DNA of 64,000 nucleotides from Sphagnum magellanicum (GCA_021904315.1 CM038912.1:20037501-20101500); one strand, 5' to 3'; positions 1-12,489 are shown, numbered from the stretch's first letter. Numbers and translations are program-made. Notes: generated from the letters alone by a model not told the origin.

Positions 1-1948
1 AGTCTTCTAGCTACAAGAATATTATCTATTGGTCATCTCATTTATGCGGGGTTTCATGATACCAGTAGTTTGTGTTTGACCGATGATCCTGGATCCCCCT
101 CCAGCAGCTCCAAGGGGTATTTGGCCAAGCAAATTACAACTCAATGATGTCAAGTCAAACATGCAAGGCACAGCAAAATGGATGGTTTTGGCTTATTGAG
201 AGCGTGGTAAAAGGCAAACATCAGAGCCAAATAAATGTTATCTGACTCCTATGTTCATATTATTAAATAGGATTTGACAGGTAGTCCCTGTTTTTGCCAC
301 TCTAATTCCGTTCAAGCATCTGTTACATGATGAATTGATCAGTTAAAAACTTGGCTTATAGAATAAATTCCAACTCGTGTGATTCTCTAGAAAGTTTAGA
401 AGCCATGCTTGTAGACAGAGCAGACAATATTAGTTAATTTTTATTCGTTGAAAATGCAATATCATTAACTGATGAACCCCATGATGCAGGTACCAAGTTC
501 CTACAGATTCTTTCTCCAGTTTAATTAAGCAATTTACAGTATTTGAGTCTCGACTGTGGTGAAAGTACGGGTGAAGATTCTGCGTCTTGTACGAAACGGA
601 TCCGTAGCCATAATCCAGATTCCACTGAACATTTGCTTTCTTCTTTCAAAGAACATCAGTCAAAACCTGCGTAGAACCGCGCAGGCGTCGCACAATTGCT
701 GGGACCGTGCGCGGGACAGAGCTCCATGAGGGTGTTTAGCGCCTCGCATCTCAAATGGTACACTGTATATAAATTTAGCATGTTCCTTGTGGCCTTCATT
801 AACGCCAAATACCTAGTTCATTAGCGCCAGGTTAGCCTACGTTCTAGAAGAACTGGGTCGCACGAATGACCAGTCCTTTAAAAGTTCACAAGAAGAATTT
901 TGACGATGACGTTTATGGACTTGGCTTGTTTGTGTGTGGCCATGTTTATTGTTCCTTGTCGTCAGATCAGAAGCTGAAAATTGTACAAGTATTAAGAAAC
1001 AGCTTGGAGACTAGGTGCTGTGGAGTTCTTTTAACCTAGATCCTGTCAAAGACTAGAAGCTTTGAAATCGCTTTGGTCTCCTGTTAGCGATCTAGTTAAT
1101 AATTCGACTCATGGTCGACTTCTGGTGAAATCCATTTTGACCAATCTCCCGCATGATGCGTCCCTGGGGGTTGGAATAGCTCCTCCCTTGACCCAGCTTA
1201 CCGTAGCTGGTTTTGACCTGTTCGTAGAAGGCGCTATCACGCTGTGCTTGATGTCTAAGGGTCTGGTTCCATTAGGCTACAGTGATCACAATTACAAACA
1301 GCTCTGATCACAGCAGCTAATGGAAAGCCACTGACGTTGGGCCTTCTTTCTTGCTGCAAGGATAGTAGTTTTCCATCCGAGAGCTGCCACTGTGGTGAAA
1401 ATATGTAATTAATCCAGTTAGAAATGAGTCATTATTTGACTCACAGCTCCTATAATTGGTCAATGCTTGACCGGTAAAGGTGTGAGATGACTGTGAGCAC
1501 AGCTACTTGAAAAAACAAATATGGAAAGGTGCTGTGATCACATAATCTGTACATCTGGCTACGATCGTTTTAATTGCAGATCCCGCGAATCTACGCCATG
1601 GCGACGATCTGCTTAAAGCAATATGCAACTAGGCTACTCCAGCAGTTACCAACACAGTAAAACTCATATAATTTCCTACTCTTACATCCTCCACGTAGCT
1701 GACTGGCTGCATATTTAATTGCAATATACTGCATCACAGCTGCTAGTGATCGTCGCTGGTGCCACATTGTAGCTGTGAAGTTCTTTTAATCAACAGCATC
1801 TAGAACACTGCTAGAATGCGGTAAAAGATCCCGTACTAATGTCCAAGCTATTGACATGATCATCAGTACTGCTCTAGTTTGATACTAGATATCATACTCA
1901 GTATCTTTTGCATACATAAATCAAATCTCAATTGGAATCTCGCTTTTC
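1..1948. other. Intergenic, no gene recognised
   Basis: Moderate-GC sequence without an open frame I can defend. The longest plus-strand frame (1062-1307, 81 codons) matches no family I know. A TATA-like string lies near 764-774, but no transcript start or downstream coding region supports it as a promoter. The base composition resembles that around the WRKY gene more than the AT-rich bulk, so this could be an intron or flank of a gene to the left. Confidence 0.5.
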
Positions 1949-2165
1949 GCTCTTCCCAGAAATTATGGGCCCGAAATATCCAAAAGATCTTCATGAATTC
2001 ATGGGCGTGGACGTCAGCTGGTGGAGCCGTTCATTTAACTTCGATTGAACTCCAAAATGTTATAGATAAATTGTTACAGGAACTGTGGAGAAAAGCAGTG
2101 CAGATGCAGCAAGCCCAAGCAAAAGGAGCCAAGGGAAGTATAAAATCTGGCAAGCGTAGCTTTGA
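1949..2165 (+). pseudogene. Coding-like remnant, family unknown
   Basis: About 70 codons in one plus frame read as ordinary soluble protein, with a Leu/Ile/Gln-rich amphipathic stretch (IELQNVIDKLLQELWRKAVQ) followed by a Lys/Ser-rich tail. The frame enters from a low-quality segment and runs straight into a TA microsatellite, so it has neither a convincing start nor a natural end. I do not recognise the family. It could be an old exon or a transposon-borne gene fragment. The support is composition only. Confidence 0.2.
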
Positions 2166-2174
2166 GCTGGATGC

Positions 2175-2197
2175 TATATATATATATATATATATAT
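2175..2197. repeat. (TA)n microsatellite
   Basis: Uninterrupted TA dinucleotide run of about 11 to 12 units. Confidence 0.9.
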
Positions 2198-2199
2198 CT

Positions 2200-4122
2200 T
2201 TCTTCTAGGACACCAACTCCTTTTAATGATCTGGAGCAAGACTAACACCAGTTTACCTTTGCATCCCAACTAGTTACAGATTGATCATTACCAAAAAAAA
2301 AGAGGGCAAAATTAATTGATGAAATATGAAAAAAACCCAATATGGTGGAACGTTGGATTGTACCAAAGTAGCGTAATATAAGGGGGACCGATAATTAAAA
2401 TTATTAAGTTATAAATTTACCATTCCTATTTCCCTATGTCTTCTATTTCAATATTCATTAGAAATTTTAATTTTCTCTCTGGATTATTTGGTGTCAAATG
2501 TGGATGCACGATACATTTTTGATGCAATCTGTTTCGTTGTTGATCTTCATTTGGATTGGATAGTATTTCAAGTTGACATTGCAAATTATGCTTAAACTTA
2601 TAAGTACTTTCATGAGGTGTTATGGTTCAGGAATTACCTGCAGCATGTGGTAATTTAGTTAAATCAATTTCAACTAATTTCTTTTTAGTGGAGTACAATT
2701 AGAGATATTATTATATTATTTAAGCATTGCAACCAAGAAAAAGTCTCCATCCTCACATCTGCCATCCAGCTATAATGCACCAAAAGGCTTTCTTTTGTTT
2801 TTGGATTTTTGAAAGGTCTTGACATAATTGGAGTATCTGGTTGAGGAGAGGACCTAAAGAGGACCGTCCAAAAAAACCACCCAGTTGTTCCTTAAGACGC
2901 TCTGGTGATAGTGCAAGTTTTGGGGTTGAACTTCTCGTGTTTGGGAGCTCAATTCCACCTGACATTGGAATGTTCTAAGTTCAAAAAGTAAATTTTTGGT
3001 TAGTTTTCTGTAACTGCACAATTGAAACACATTTGCACTTCCAGTTGACAATATCATCCATACTAGGCTTCCCAGCAACAGTCGGCCCCTTAGTGGCTTG
3101 TTGATGAGGTTATAGGAGCCGTGTTTTGTTTCGTTTTGAAGCCTCTAGAATTAGAGATGTGCGCTTGTGTGTGAGTGATACATTCAGGCATGAGAAACTT
3201 ATGCATCTCTTTCTTACTATTCGGACTTGGATTGCCCCGTTGTCGGTTGTATATTGGTTCGTTTTAACAAGATAAAAAATCGAACTGATAAACTATAATG
3301 TTAAATAGGTTTGACAGCCAGTTAGAAGCTCCACACCATAATTGTGATGGTACATGTTATAATTCCACCTGCATATATGTGGGAAATTTTATAGTCTCTG
3401 CTTAAGAGGTATATGACCAGAACTACCTCCATACATATCCTACCTTGTTGGCAATTTTTTCATATCAACCTTTTATCTGCCGCACCTGAGGCAATATTTT
3501 GTCATTACGAATACCCATGATAAAATGAAGAAATTTGGTTACAGATATATCCTTTGAAAAAGGATTACCATGTGACCCAATTGTTTTGGACGTTTCAAAA
3601 GTGTAAGATACAGCCCCTGGGTGGGAGCATTCCCAAACTAAGGGGGGCCTGGGGTCAGGCAGTAGGAGCAGGAGGCACCTTATGCCAACAAGAGGTCTCG
3701 TACACTTAAGTAAACCACTGCCAGAAATTTCACAGTGTATTTAGATTGCACCTTAAACACATAAGATTCACTCAGCTACAATGGACGGATCTTATGTTTT
3801 GAAGGGGCAACATTTGGTTTCGTTCTGTAATGTTCATCTGTACAGATCGAGCAGGGGAGACAGTTGCTCTCTGTTCAGTAACGCCCTTGGACAAGAGCCC
3901 TACTAGAATGCAGGCACCACCTCGACTGTCGCCTCTAAGGGGTACCCTTATTCTGGTAAAGTCCTCAACCTTAGTCGGACCTTACATACAGCTAAATAGG
4001 TGGAGGCCTGCAGACAGTGTGCTGTGGCTGACTGGCTACACAGATCCAGACGGTGGGATGGGGCTAGTACGTTCAGACAACCAAGTGGGTAAGTATAATG
4101 TAGCTGGAATTAGTATCCGCAG
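2200..4122. other. Intergenic, nothing recognised
   Basis: AT-rich DNA without a supportable gene. A 70-codon minus frame at 2753-2965 and a 98-codon plus frame at 3830-4126 are open, but neither resembles a known domain, and both are within the length expected by chance. Confidence 0.5.
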
Positions 4123-4125
4123 TTA

Positions 4126-4333
4126 GGGCATCTTTCCATTGAGTAGTTGCACCTTCAACTTTGGAAGGTCCACTTGCTTTCCATCGGTATAAAATTCTGA
4201 AGCTACAGGTGCAGCCCTAACTGCACCTTGGCAGTCTTGCAAAACTGAAATGCAAATCTGGAACGTCAAAAGTCAACAGCTGGAAGTCAAACTTCCAAAG
4301 CTGAGGGCGCAGCCTTTCAATGGAGGGATGCCC
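4126..4333. mobile_element. PIF/Harbinger-type MITE (Tourist-like), complete
   Basis: A 208-bp element with imperfect terminal inverted repeats about 42 bp long. The left end begins GGGCATCTTTCCATTGAG and the complement of the right end begins GGGCATCCCTCCATTGAA; both continue to a shared CTTTGGAAG. It is flanked on both sides by TTA (4123-4125 and 4334-4336), the 3-bp target duplication typical of PIF/Harbinger elements. There is no coding capacity, so it is non-autonomous. It shares its first bases with the larger element at 35300-36010. Confidence 0.8.
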
Positions 4334-4339
4334 TTAGAT

Positions 4340-5171
4340 ATGGCAGAAAAGAAAGCAAAGGGAGAAGAAATGCTTCTAGGCGGGTCCATGATAGGAACCA
4401 AAATGGAGATTGTGTGAGGAGGAGGAGGAAAAAAGGAGAAGAGAAGAAGAATAGTTGAGAATAGAACAGAAGGAAACAAGAAGCATAACCTCCTGGCCTG
4501 CAGGCAGTCGGTGTTACCAATCTGCTATAATGTCTGTAAATTGCACACTGTAACTTGACCCTCACATGCTAGATCAGATCTAAGTTATTGAGAATCTTGC
4601 TTGTTGGCCATGACACACACTCAACCAGTGTAGTTTTGAAATATTTTTAAATTAAAATATGTGGCCAATTTTTGCTGGAAGAAAACATGTTTTGTCTAAT
4701 TTTTTCACATAGAAAAATCACAGAATAGCCACAATTCACCACACAAAAATCATTGATCAAAGGAAGTGGAAAGTACTTGAACAAGAGTGCCACCCTATGG
4801 TTGGTGGGCGCAAAACCAGACTAAACCATGAGTCTCTCTTCAGACTCCAGACTCTGAGTCCAAATTCAACATTTCCCTGGTTAAATGTAGGCACAGCAAC
4901 TCCAATTGTGCTTAGTGGCCCTGCAAATTAAAATTGGATGAAGAAAAGTAAAAACATGTCGATTCGGCTCTGCAAAATGATTCTTGCAAGTGTTTGTTTT
5001 TTGGCGAAGTTTCATAACCTGGCCAGAGAAAAAAAGAGGGTGCAAAAGGTACAAAGGGATTTTTTTGGGAAAAACTGGGCCTTGTTATCAGAGAAAAATT
5101 CTTAAGTTGTTGTATTTAGAGGATAACTTCTAACAAGTTGCCAAATAATAGGAGGAATCCTAAAGTTTCTG
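4340..5171. other. Intergenic, nothing recognised
   Basis: No gene or complete mobile element seen. Minus-strand frames at 4273-4565 are Phe/Ser/Leu-rich products of a purine-rich (AGGAGG/AAGAAG) tract and are not credible proteins. Confidence 0.5.
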
Positions 5172-5245
5172 ACCTGTAGCCAAATTTGGCTAAGTATCTT
5201 GGGCATGATTGTCAACCCACCTATTTCACAAATTTGAAATTTTTG
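5172..5245 (+). repeat. Dispersed repeat family A, copy 1
   Basis: Contains the quasi-palindromic core GTAGCCAAATTTGGCTAAGT, followed after a short spacer by a GATTGTC-like block and TTTCACAAATTTGAA. The same ordered blocks recur at 35184-35258 and 49281-49350, and in reverse at 8901-8969 and (partly) 8179-8222. Element type unknown. Confidence 0.5.
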
Positions 5246-5267
5246 AAAACACTTGTTATGGCCAGGT

Positions 5268-5490
5268 ATTTTTGTACAGTTTGCTGAAGCTGGTAAAGGG
5301 CACAACATTGGCTAGGACCTGCTAGAGAAGAGAGATAAATATTATCCAACAGCCATTCCCTGTTATTGATTGGCTGACCGTAATGATTGGTCCAGGTGGT
5401 TTGCTATTAGTAGTCTTTGACTTATTTGTAGTCCTAGTTCTAGTTTTATAAGTGGGGTTGGCAAAATGTAAATAACTAAACTTGGATGTT
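5268..5490 (+). mobile_element. Right-half remnant of the 35300-type MITE
   Basis: Matches the right half of the 711-bp element at 35300-36010 in order: the GCTGGTAAAGGGCACAAC block, then TGATTGG, then GGTCCAGGTGGTTTGCTATT, then a GTGGGGTTGGCAAAA block and AACTTGGATGTTT. Neither terminal GGGCATCTCC end is preserved, so it is a decayed partial copy. Confidence 0.55.
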
Positions 5491-5674
5491 TCACAATGGG
5501 GGCTCTATCATAAGGGCTTGTTCACACTTGGTGTAATTACATAGTCATCATGTTCACACTTGAGCCAGTGGTACAGGCCACACTAGTTTTTTATAATGTT
5601 TAGAAGCAACCTGAAAAATTTGTGGTTTTTACCATGGTGCTAGTACTGGAGACCTGCTGTGCACCTTGGCCATG

Positions 5675-6425
5675 GGTAAACCAGCACCTACACTGGTGCC
5701 TTCAGCTTCTTGAGTGAGGCCTCTTAGTTGCTGTGTTGAACCCTAGAAATGTTAACAATGGACTGGTTACTATAATTTAGTCAAAGGACAAAAAACTTGA
5801 AGAGACCCTAAAAGTTTGTTTTAATGTGGTGTGAGTGTAGCTTCTTGTTCACCTAAGGCTTTGAGAGGTTATATATTTCAGAGGGAGGAACTAGTGATAT
5901 AAGTTTAGTGGAACCCATTTTCTGCTTCAGTTTCAAAAAGTCATTCAGTAGTCAATGGCCATGGGTGAACTAGCACCTACAGTGGTACCATGTCAAAACC
6001 CCAAATTCTTTTTGGTTGGTTCTTAGACTTGTATAAATTAGACTAATTAGAGGCAGTCTTTTAGTTTTTTTTGCGAACATTTGCCAAAAGGTGGCAGCAC
6101 TAACTCCATTCTTTTGACAAAAATTCCCTTTTCAAAAATACAAACATCACCAAATTTCACCTAAAAAATATGTTTTGGAGAGTGTCATCACAGTTCTATT
6201 TGCTGGCTACTGTTTTGATGACCATCTGAAAAAGTGATCGTTAGCAACGCTATCATCTGCATCTATGGAGGATGCTCATCACTGTGGCTGCAGTACAAAT
6301 TGAACACAAAAGACTGATTCAAGGTCTATAAGTCAATATTTAAATCATTTCCTGGGCTAAAGAAGGCCACCAAGAGGCCTCACTCAAGAAGGTGGCGGTA
6401 TCCATGTAGGTGCTCGTTCACCTGG
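5675..6425. repeat. Dispersed repeat family B, inverted pair
   Basis: The block around 5675-5730 (AGCACCTACA, then CTTCTTGAGTGAGGCCTCTT) recurs reversed at 6366-6425, giving a foldback of about 750 bp with arms of about 55 bp. A partial direct copy (GGCCATGGGTGAACTAGCAC) lies at 5955-5990. A single copy of the same arm occurs at 36384-36425. The arrangement suggests a MITE-like or foldback element, but no target duplication was found. Confidence 0.5.
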
Positions 6426-6429
6426 ACAA

Positions 6430-8178
6430 CTAGTCAATGTTTCTGGAAACATATGAGTGAAATCATCCTACCTCAAGAATTTTGTATTGTGTTACATGTG
6501 GATTTATGAGCTGCATGCCTATTTGAAGATGCTGAACATGCATTAGTTCCAGTAGGTTATAGCATTAGCAACATCTAAAAACATGATGTGGCTTCATGCA
6601 CAACATAAAGAGTTATGGTCAATAGCAGGCACCTCATGCAAGCCTAGACAGTTTAGTTGATACTTCTAAAGCCACAAAACTTGCTCACAGTCACTCAAGT
6701 TAGCCAAGCCTGGCCGCAAAGCTTGACATCCAGCTATTTTTGTCCTACAACAGCTTCTTTATTGCGTTACAGCTTATGGATTTTGTTCTGCTGACTGCAC
6801 GTGCACGCTGGCCCATGCAATAGAATGTAACCAGAGTGGAGCCGCCAGCTCTCACACCACCTCCTCGTGACAACCCACTGGAGGTTTTCCTCTGCATGTG
6901 GGTAGGCCTTCTATAAGCCATGATCCTTCATTGTGCTACATAGCACACCCACATGGCATTAATTGTCAAAAGCAGTACACCCGCTTTTTGAGTTAAAAGG
7001 TAGGCATTGAGCACTCTCCTTTTCTACAGAGGCACAAAAGGGGCCAATGAAGGGAGGTATGAAATTCCCAGCCTGATTAGAAAGCACCTAATTTGGAAAA
7101 GACAAATTCTTTGGTGGTTTAGCATAGGAGAAAAATTCCAAAGGGGTCCAATGCCGTTCAGATGCCACCCAAGGTCATTCGTCGTTACGAAAAGTGAGGC
7201 AGTTGAGAAAGCAGAAAGGGGCCATTGTTGTACCGGTATATGCAAATTGTGACTCATATTAGTTAGTTGCAGGGACACCAAAGTTCAGTTAGTTTTTCTT
7301 TTGTGATGGGTGTCCTTGATTGGCCTATCACAACAATCAATCAAGCTTTGGACTGTCCCAAAATAGGTAGTCTCCCCCCTTGGGCTGGTTATATATGTTA
7401 CAATAGGTAGAACTTGGGCAAAGGATATGGGATAAAGTGAGGAGCTATTGGGAGCACGTTGGGGAACACATTGGGAACTTGATGAGAACACAATGAGATC
7501 TTCATGGGAACAAAAACCTCCAACATCCACAACACCCCCCCCTCCAAGAAGAAAAAACCCAGGTCCCATGGGTGCATGCTGCCTCATCTCATTGGGCTGC
7601 AAGAAATAGTTTTTGCCTACCTGTGTTCTTGGCCATTTTTGGCCTAGGCTAATAGTAGGGGCATGAACTATGAGTGTACATAGGGTGATAACTGGTTATA
7701 TAATATTGCTACGAGTACTAATATTGAAAAGCATACTAATCAGGTCTGACTTGAGATAATACCAACCTTATACCAATACCAATTTGATATGTGACCTGAG
7801 GTAATACAAGGCCTCATATATCAACCGTGGAAGTGGGACCTAATACCAGTACCAGACTGGCATGAAAGTTTTAAAAAGTACCCAATCCCAGTGCCTGCCA
7901 AGTGTGAGAAAGTTGATACCAGTCCAACCCTGGAAAGGATCAGGGTTGAACCCTTTCTACTACATAAAAAGAAAGAAAGAGGATAATTTTCTGTTGCTTC
8001 TTGAAAAGAGTAATCTTACAATCTGCAAGAGACCAATGCCAAATTGTGCTGACAAATTTGTAAGACACCAATAGTGAATTGCATATCTTTGGAGACCTCA
8101 CAATACAAAGGTTTCAAAAATGTTATTCTTTATGTCAGGTCAGACCAGTGATTTGTTTTTTAAAAATAATGTTGCTCA
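6430..8178. repeat. Intergenic with TACCAGTA-type degenerate repeat
   Basis: No gene. Between about 7720 and 7870 the words AATACCA, ACCAGTACCAGACTGG and CCTGAGGTAATAC recur in degenerate form. The same vocabulary returns at 10060-10310, so this is a dispersed repeat of unknown type. The remaining sequence shows nothing recognisable. Confidence 0.4.
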
Positions 8179-9150
8179 ATTGGTGTTGATCCATAGGTAA
8201 ATTTAGCCAAATTTGACAATATTCAGAATATGAAAATAGAAAGTGTTAAGCACCCTTTGAGTTTGCAGGCAATTGTGACCATTTCTGGAGATTTTAAGAT
8301 TAAAATTTCTTTTGGGGATTTTTTTTGAAAATATAGGGAATTTGTGACAGAAAATATCTCTTCCAAAAATATTTTTCACAAAAATTCGCCACCAAAAAAC
8401 TCATTGGCTCATAAATCAAAATTGAATTGTAATAGGATTTTCCTGGATTAATAGAGGGGGAGAAGACCTGGCGACCTAGCCAGTATTTTTGTAGGTGTAA
8501 AGAATAACCGGTTCTTTAGTCAATTTGCTTTCTATCAGCAAGTAGTGGCAAACTTTTAGTGGATTTCATATTGGTCTTTGGGATGTGGTGGACTGCAAAT
8601 TGGGACTTTCCAATATTCCAACCCCAACAGAAATTTTTCTAGCAAAAACATGTTATAGAAAAGATTTGCAAATTAATTTACTTAGTTGGGAAGGTTGACA
8701 AATTTTCTCAAATAGTAGTTGAAGTAAATAGCAAGGTTTTGAATATTTCCATGTAAGGGTTCAGTCTTCTAATTTGAAAAAAGTTAAGTGAAACATTGAA
8801 CACCAAGACTTCCAAGTATTAGCTCAGTTTTCTAATCCAAAAGATAATGTAGGAACAACAGGAAACCTTTCGGCTGGTTTAGGCCTGAAGGGAGGGTTTT
8901 TCATTTCAATTTTGTGATGTAGCTGAAGTTGTGATCATCTGTAAGACAATCTAGCCAGATTTGGCAATAAGAAAATATGAAAGTGAAAAAAGAAAAAGTT
9001 CTAGCATCCTTCTACATTTTAGCTACCTGCTGCAACTTAGGATGCAATCTGGCAATTTTTTGTTTTCAAAATTTGGTGACTCAAAAACTCAAAAAATACT
9101 AGAAACTTTTGCCAGAAAAAAATCATCATTTGATTGAAATTTCCCAAAAA
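8179..9150 (-). repeat. Dispersed repeat family A, two reversed copies
   Basis: Reversed family A cores lie at 8179-8222 (TTTAGCCAAATTTGAC) and 8901-8969 (CAATTTTGTGATGTAG to TAGCCAGATTTGGCAA). Downstream of the first, AGGGAATTTGTGACAGAAAA at about 8335 matches a block at about 49633 in the same relative place. This suggests the full unit is longer than the core, perhaps 250 bp. Confidence 0.45.
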
Positions 9151-11020
9151 AACCCCTGCCTGAAGATCATCACATGCGGAAGAGTGCAACAAACTAACTA
9201 GAAGTTCTGTTTTTTTCCTGGCTATTTATGGTCAATTTTCTACCCAAAGAAAGGCCCTACTCCAAGTACAAGAGATTTAAAAGGGAAAATATGACATGGA
9301 ATAGCCAATCCTTGCTAGTTTGTAGTTTTCAATGGAACCCTTCAATTTAGTTGCAGCTAATTATCTTTATTTGATGGGATTCTAGAGTGGTTTTGAAGCA
9401 GGTCTTTAAGATCCTAAGCCTCCAGTTCTGGTTAATGACTTTCTGGGTGGTTTACTTTTGTTTTTTTCCAAACTGTGTTTGAGGAGAACTTGAAATATAT
9501 ATTTTTCCAACGATAAAGCTGCATTTTGCACAGCAAAAATTGAAAGAAAATTAGTTTGGATGTTTGCAAAAAGAATAAATTGAAACCGAGTCTAGTTCTG
9601 CACACACAACCAATATCATGAATTGTGTGTCCTATTATTGTTCTACCATCAAATACAAGGTGCCAGATGACTATCCTACATGACATGCTTTCAAAAATCC
9701 CTAGTAAACAGAAAGTGCATTAGAAAATGAGTTAAGGTTCTGATCATAGTATCAGACAAGGCGTCATGCTGTTGGGGATCAAAAACCCAACACATTTGAT
9801 TTTTGTGTTGGTTGCACATGAACATTGCAAAATTGACTGAACAATGTTGATTGTAGAAGACATTCATAATAATCCTTACATCAAGGTCTAGTGATATTAA
9901 TTGGGAGTTTACCAAAAAATATTCTTTTCAATCTTTGATATTATCACTCTCAAGATGAATCTGGATTAACTATGGTTTCATGTGTAGTCTTAATTACCAG
10001 TGTTCTACCGGTATACAAAGAGCAACCTGGGTATATATTAGCACTGTATGGAAGAACAGAGCAATCTGATATCACCTGACACAATAATGACCTTATGTTA
10101 ATACCAGATTGGTAGGGACCTGAGATAATACCAGTATTGTATCAATTTTATACCATTCTCAATACCAGGTTTGTACCTACCTCATATCAGGCAAAAAATA
10201 ATCCTTGGAGCCATTACCAGGACCAGGCTGATATGAAAGTGTGAACAATGATCCAATACCAATATCGGACTTGTATGAAAATACTCAATATAAGTACCTG
10301 ACTAATACATTGTGAAAAGAGACATATAGTACAAGATTGGTCATGACTCATGAGTCTTGGTGGCCAGCGATTTTTTTTTTGGGGCAAAAAATCAGCAAAA
10401 GGCAACTCCATATTAGGGTATGCAACACCTTCATTATCAAATGAGGGTCACAATCGAGCCCAAATCACCTAATCCTATTGTTGCCAAGTTGTAGCATTGT
10501 CACCATCATTAAACTCTAAACCTTTGCATTGCCACCTTGTCTCTCCTATCTAGCCACCAATTTGCTAGGAGCATGAGCTTCACTATAGAGCTTTTCATCA
10601 TAGTTACTTCTACACTTGATGATAAATTGTTAGTAACATGCAATCTATGTCATTCTAAAATTCACCAATAACAAATGATATGTGTATGTACAACATGAAA
10701 GGGTTTAGGATCGAAACTATGTATGATTACTACATAGCTATGAAATCTATGTTCTTGGTTGCAAAATTATCCTTTTACCCTTCTATTGGCTATGCAAGTC
10801 TCACCATTCTCCTACCATGAACTAAACACAAACAACATCAAAACCATTCAAAACCAAAAGCCTTTCAAAATCAAAACTTCAATTCTCACAAACTTTGCAT
10901 TCATACCATAACTTTGTACAAGTGAAGATGTTTCTCAAGGTCACAAACACCTCTTTATATACTAACCAAAAGGAAACTAGTTAAGAAACTTCCTAAAATT
11001 TATCCACCACAAGGTTCCTC
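9151..11020. other. Intergenic, degenerate repeats only
   Basis: No gene recognised. 10060-10310 repeats the TACCAGTA vocabulary of 7720-7870. 10800-11020 is A-rich on the plus strand, contains a TATATA-like CTCTTTATATAC at about 10951, and leads directly into the minisatellite. Confidence 0.4.
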
Positions 11021-11482
11021 AAATAATCAAAAGGAAACAAAATCACATGGTTCCCCATGTGATTTCACAATTAATCACAAGGAAACATTATCACATGGTT
11101 CCCATGTGATTCCACAATTAATCATAAGGAAACATTATCACATGGTTCCCATGTGATTCCACAATTAATCATAAGGAAACATTATCACATGGTTCCCATG
11201 TGATTCCATAATTAATCATAAGGAAACATTATCACATGGTTCCCATGTGATTCCACAATTAATCATAAGGGAACATTATCACATGGTTCCCATGTGATTC
11301 CACAATTAATCATAAGGGAACATTATCACATGGTTCCCATGTGATTCCACAATTAATCATAAGGAAACATTATCACATGGTTCCCATGTGATTCCACAAT
11401 TAATCATAAGGAAACATTATCACATGGTTCCCATGTGATTCCACAATTAATCACAAGGAAACATTATCACATGGTGCACATG
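11021..11482. repeat. 47-bp minisatellite with palindromic units
   Basis: About ten tandem copies of a 47-bp unit containing AATTAATCATAAGGAAAC and TCACATGGTTCCCATGTGA. The latter is a perfect inverted repeat with 3-bp spacer TTC. Central copies are nearly identical; the first and last are degenerate (CCCCATG in the first, CACATGGTGCACATGAC in the last). This is the usual pattern of unequal exchange or slippage homogenising the middle. Its constant period without unique spacers, and its setting in a plant genome, exclude a CRISPR array. Confidence 0.95.
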
Positions 11483-12119
11483 ACATAAGTTAATGCACCA
11501 TGACCAAATTATGGAATCCTACCACTTAACTTACCCTTTTAAATAATTACCTAAGTAATTGTGTAATTACATCAAGTTACACATCAAGTTACATGTACAC
11601 CTAAAATTGGCTAGCATTTTATGTGCATAGGGACTTTCCATGTACAAAAAAACTACAATCTACTTAAATATTGAGGTAATTGCTTGCATTGTGTGAATTT
11701 GGTTTTGACAATTGAATAAATTTAAAAAGTTTATGGTTTAGAACTTGCAACTTGGGATTCATGGATTATGTGACAATGGGTGTTGGGTAATATTTGAATA
11801 GGGATATGGTGTACAAGATCTTGCAATGTAGATTAATGAGGAGATTTGAACTTTAAAATTGCTAGTATGGATTGTCTATGGCTAAGTTCTTACAAAAACT
11901 CGTTGGACTTTGAAGTTTGGAGTTTGTGCGCCATGGAACTTGCACTTTGATGTTGAACTTGTAAGTTATCGATGCATTCAAATTCTAGATAGTCTTCAAC
12001 TTTCTAGTGTGCCATCGTGTAGGTAAGTTTTACTTTCTTACATTTAGGGTTTTCAATGTCACTATCCAATTCTTGTATTATAGATTTTAGAACAAGATCA
12101 CTTTTCTTTTGTTCTCTAG
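11483..12119. other. Left flank of the CACTA element
   Basis: AT-rich sequence without a recognised gene. A short local duplication around 11560-11600 (TTACATCAAGTTACACATCA) is the only structure seen. Confidence 0.5.
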
Positions 12120-12489
12120 TGTCACTAGTAGAAAACCCTCCCTCTTGCAATTATGTTTTCAACTAATGTTCAATTACAAACCAAGTTGAAAACCACACAT
12201 GTAGTTGCAACTTGTTTTTTGTAATTAGGAAATATTTCTTGCAACTTCTAAACAATAATGTTGACAAGTACAAGTCAAGAGTGAAATTATAGTTGAAAGT
12301 GCATGCCACATGTCAACACCATAATAATAGTCATTACGTGCCACTACTTGCTAATTTAGTTGAAAATTGTTCTACCAATTTAGTCGAAAGATGTTGTCAA
12401 CTACATTTGATTTGTGAATAAACTTCATCTGCTAACTCAACATGATGTCAAATAACACTTTAGTTGCAATTTCAACTATGTTTGAATTA

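Noticed and set aside
764-774. TATA-box-like TGTATATAAAT as a promoter
   Set aside because: No coding region or second promoter element downstream; such strings are common in AT-rich DNA.
4273-4565. Minus-strand Phe/Ser/Leu-rich ORFs
   Set aside because: Product of a purine-rich AGG/AAG tract and partly of the MITE; no protein features.
11021-11482. CRISPR-like direct repeats
   Set aside because: The whole 47-bp unit repeats with no unique spacers, and the genome is a plant nuclear one; it is a minisatellite.
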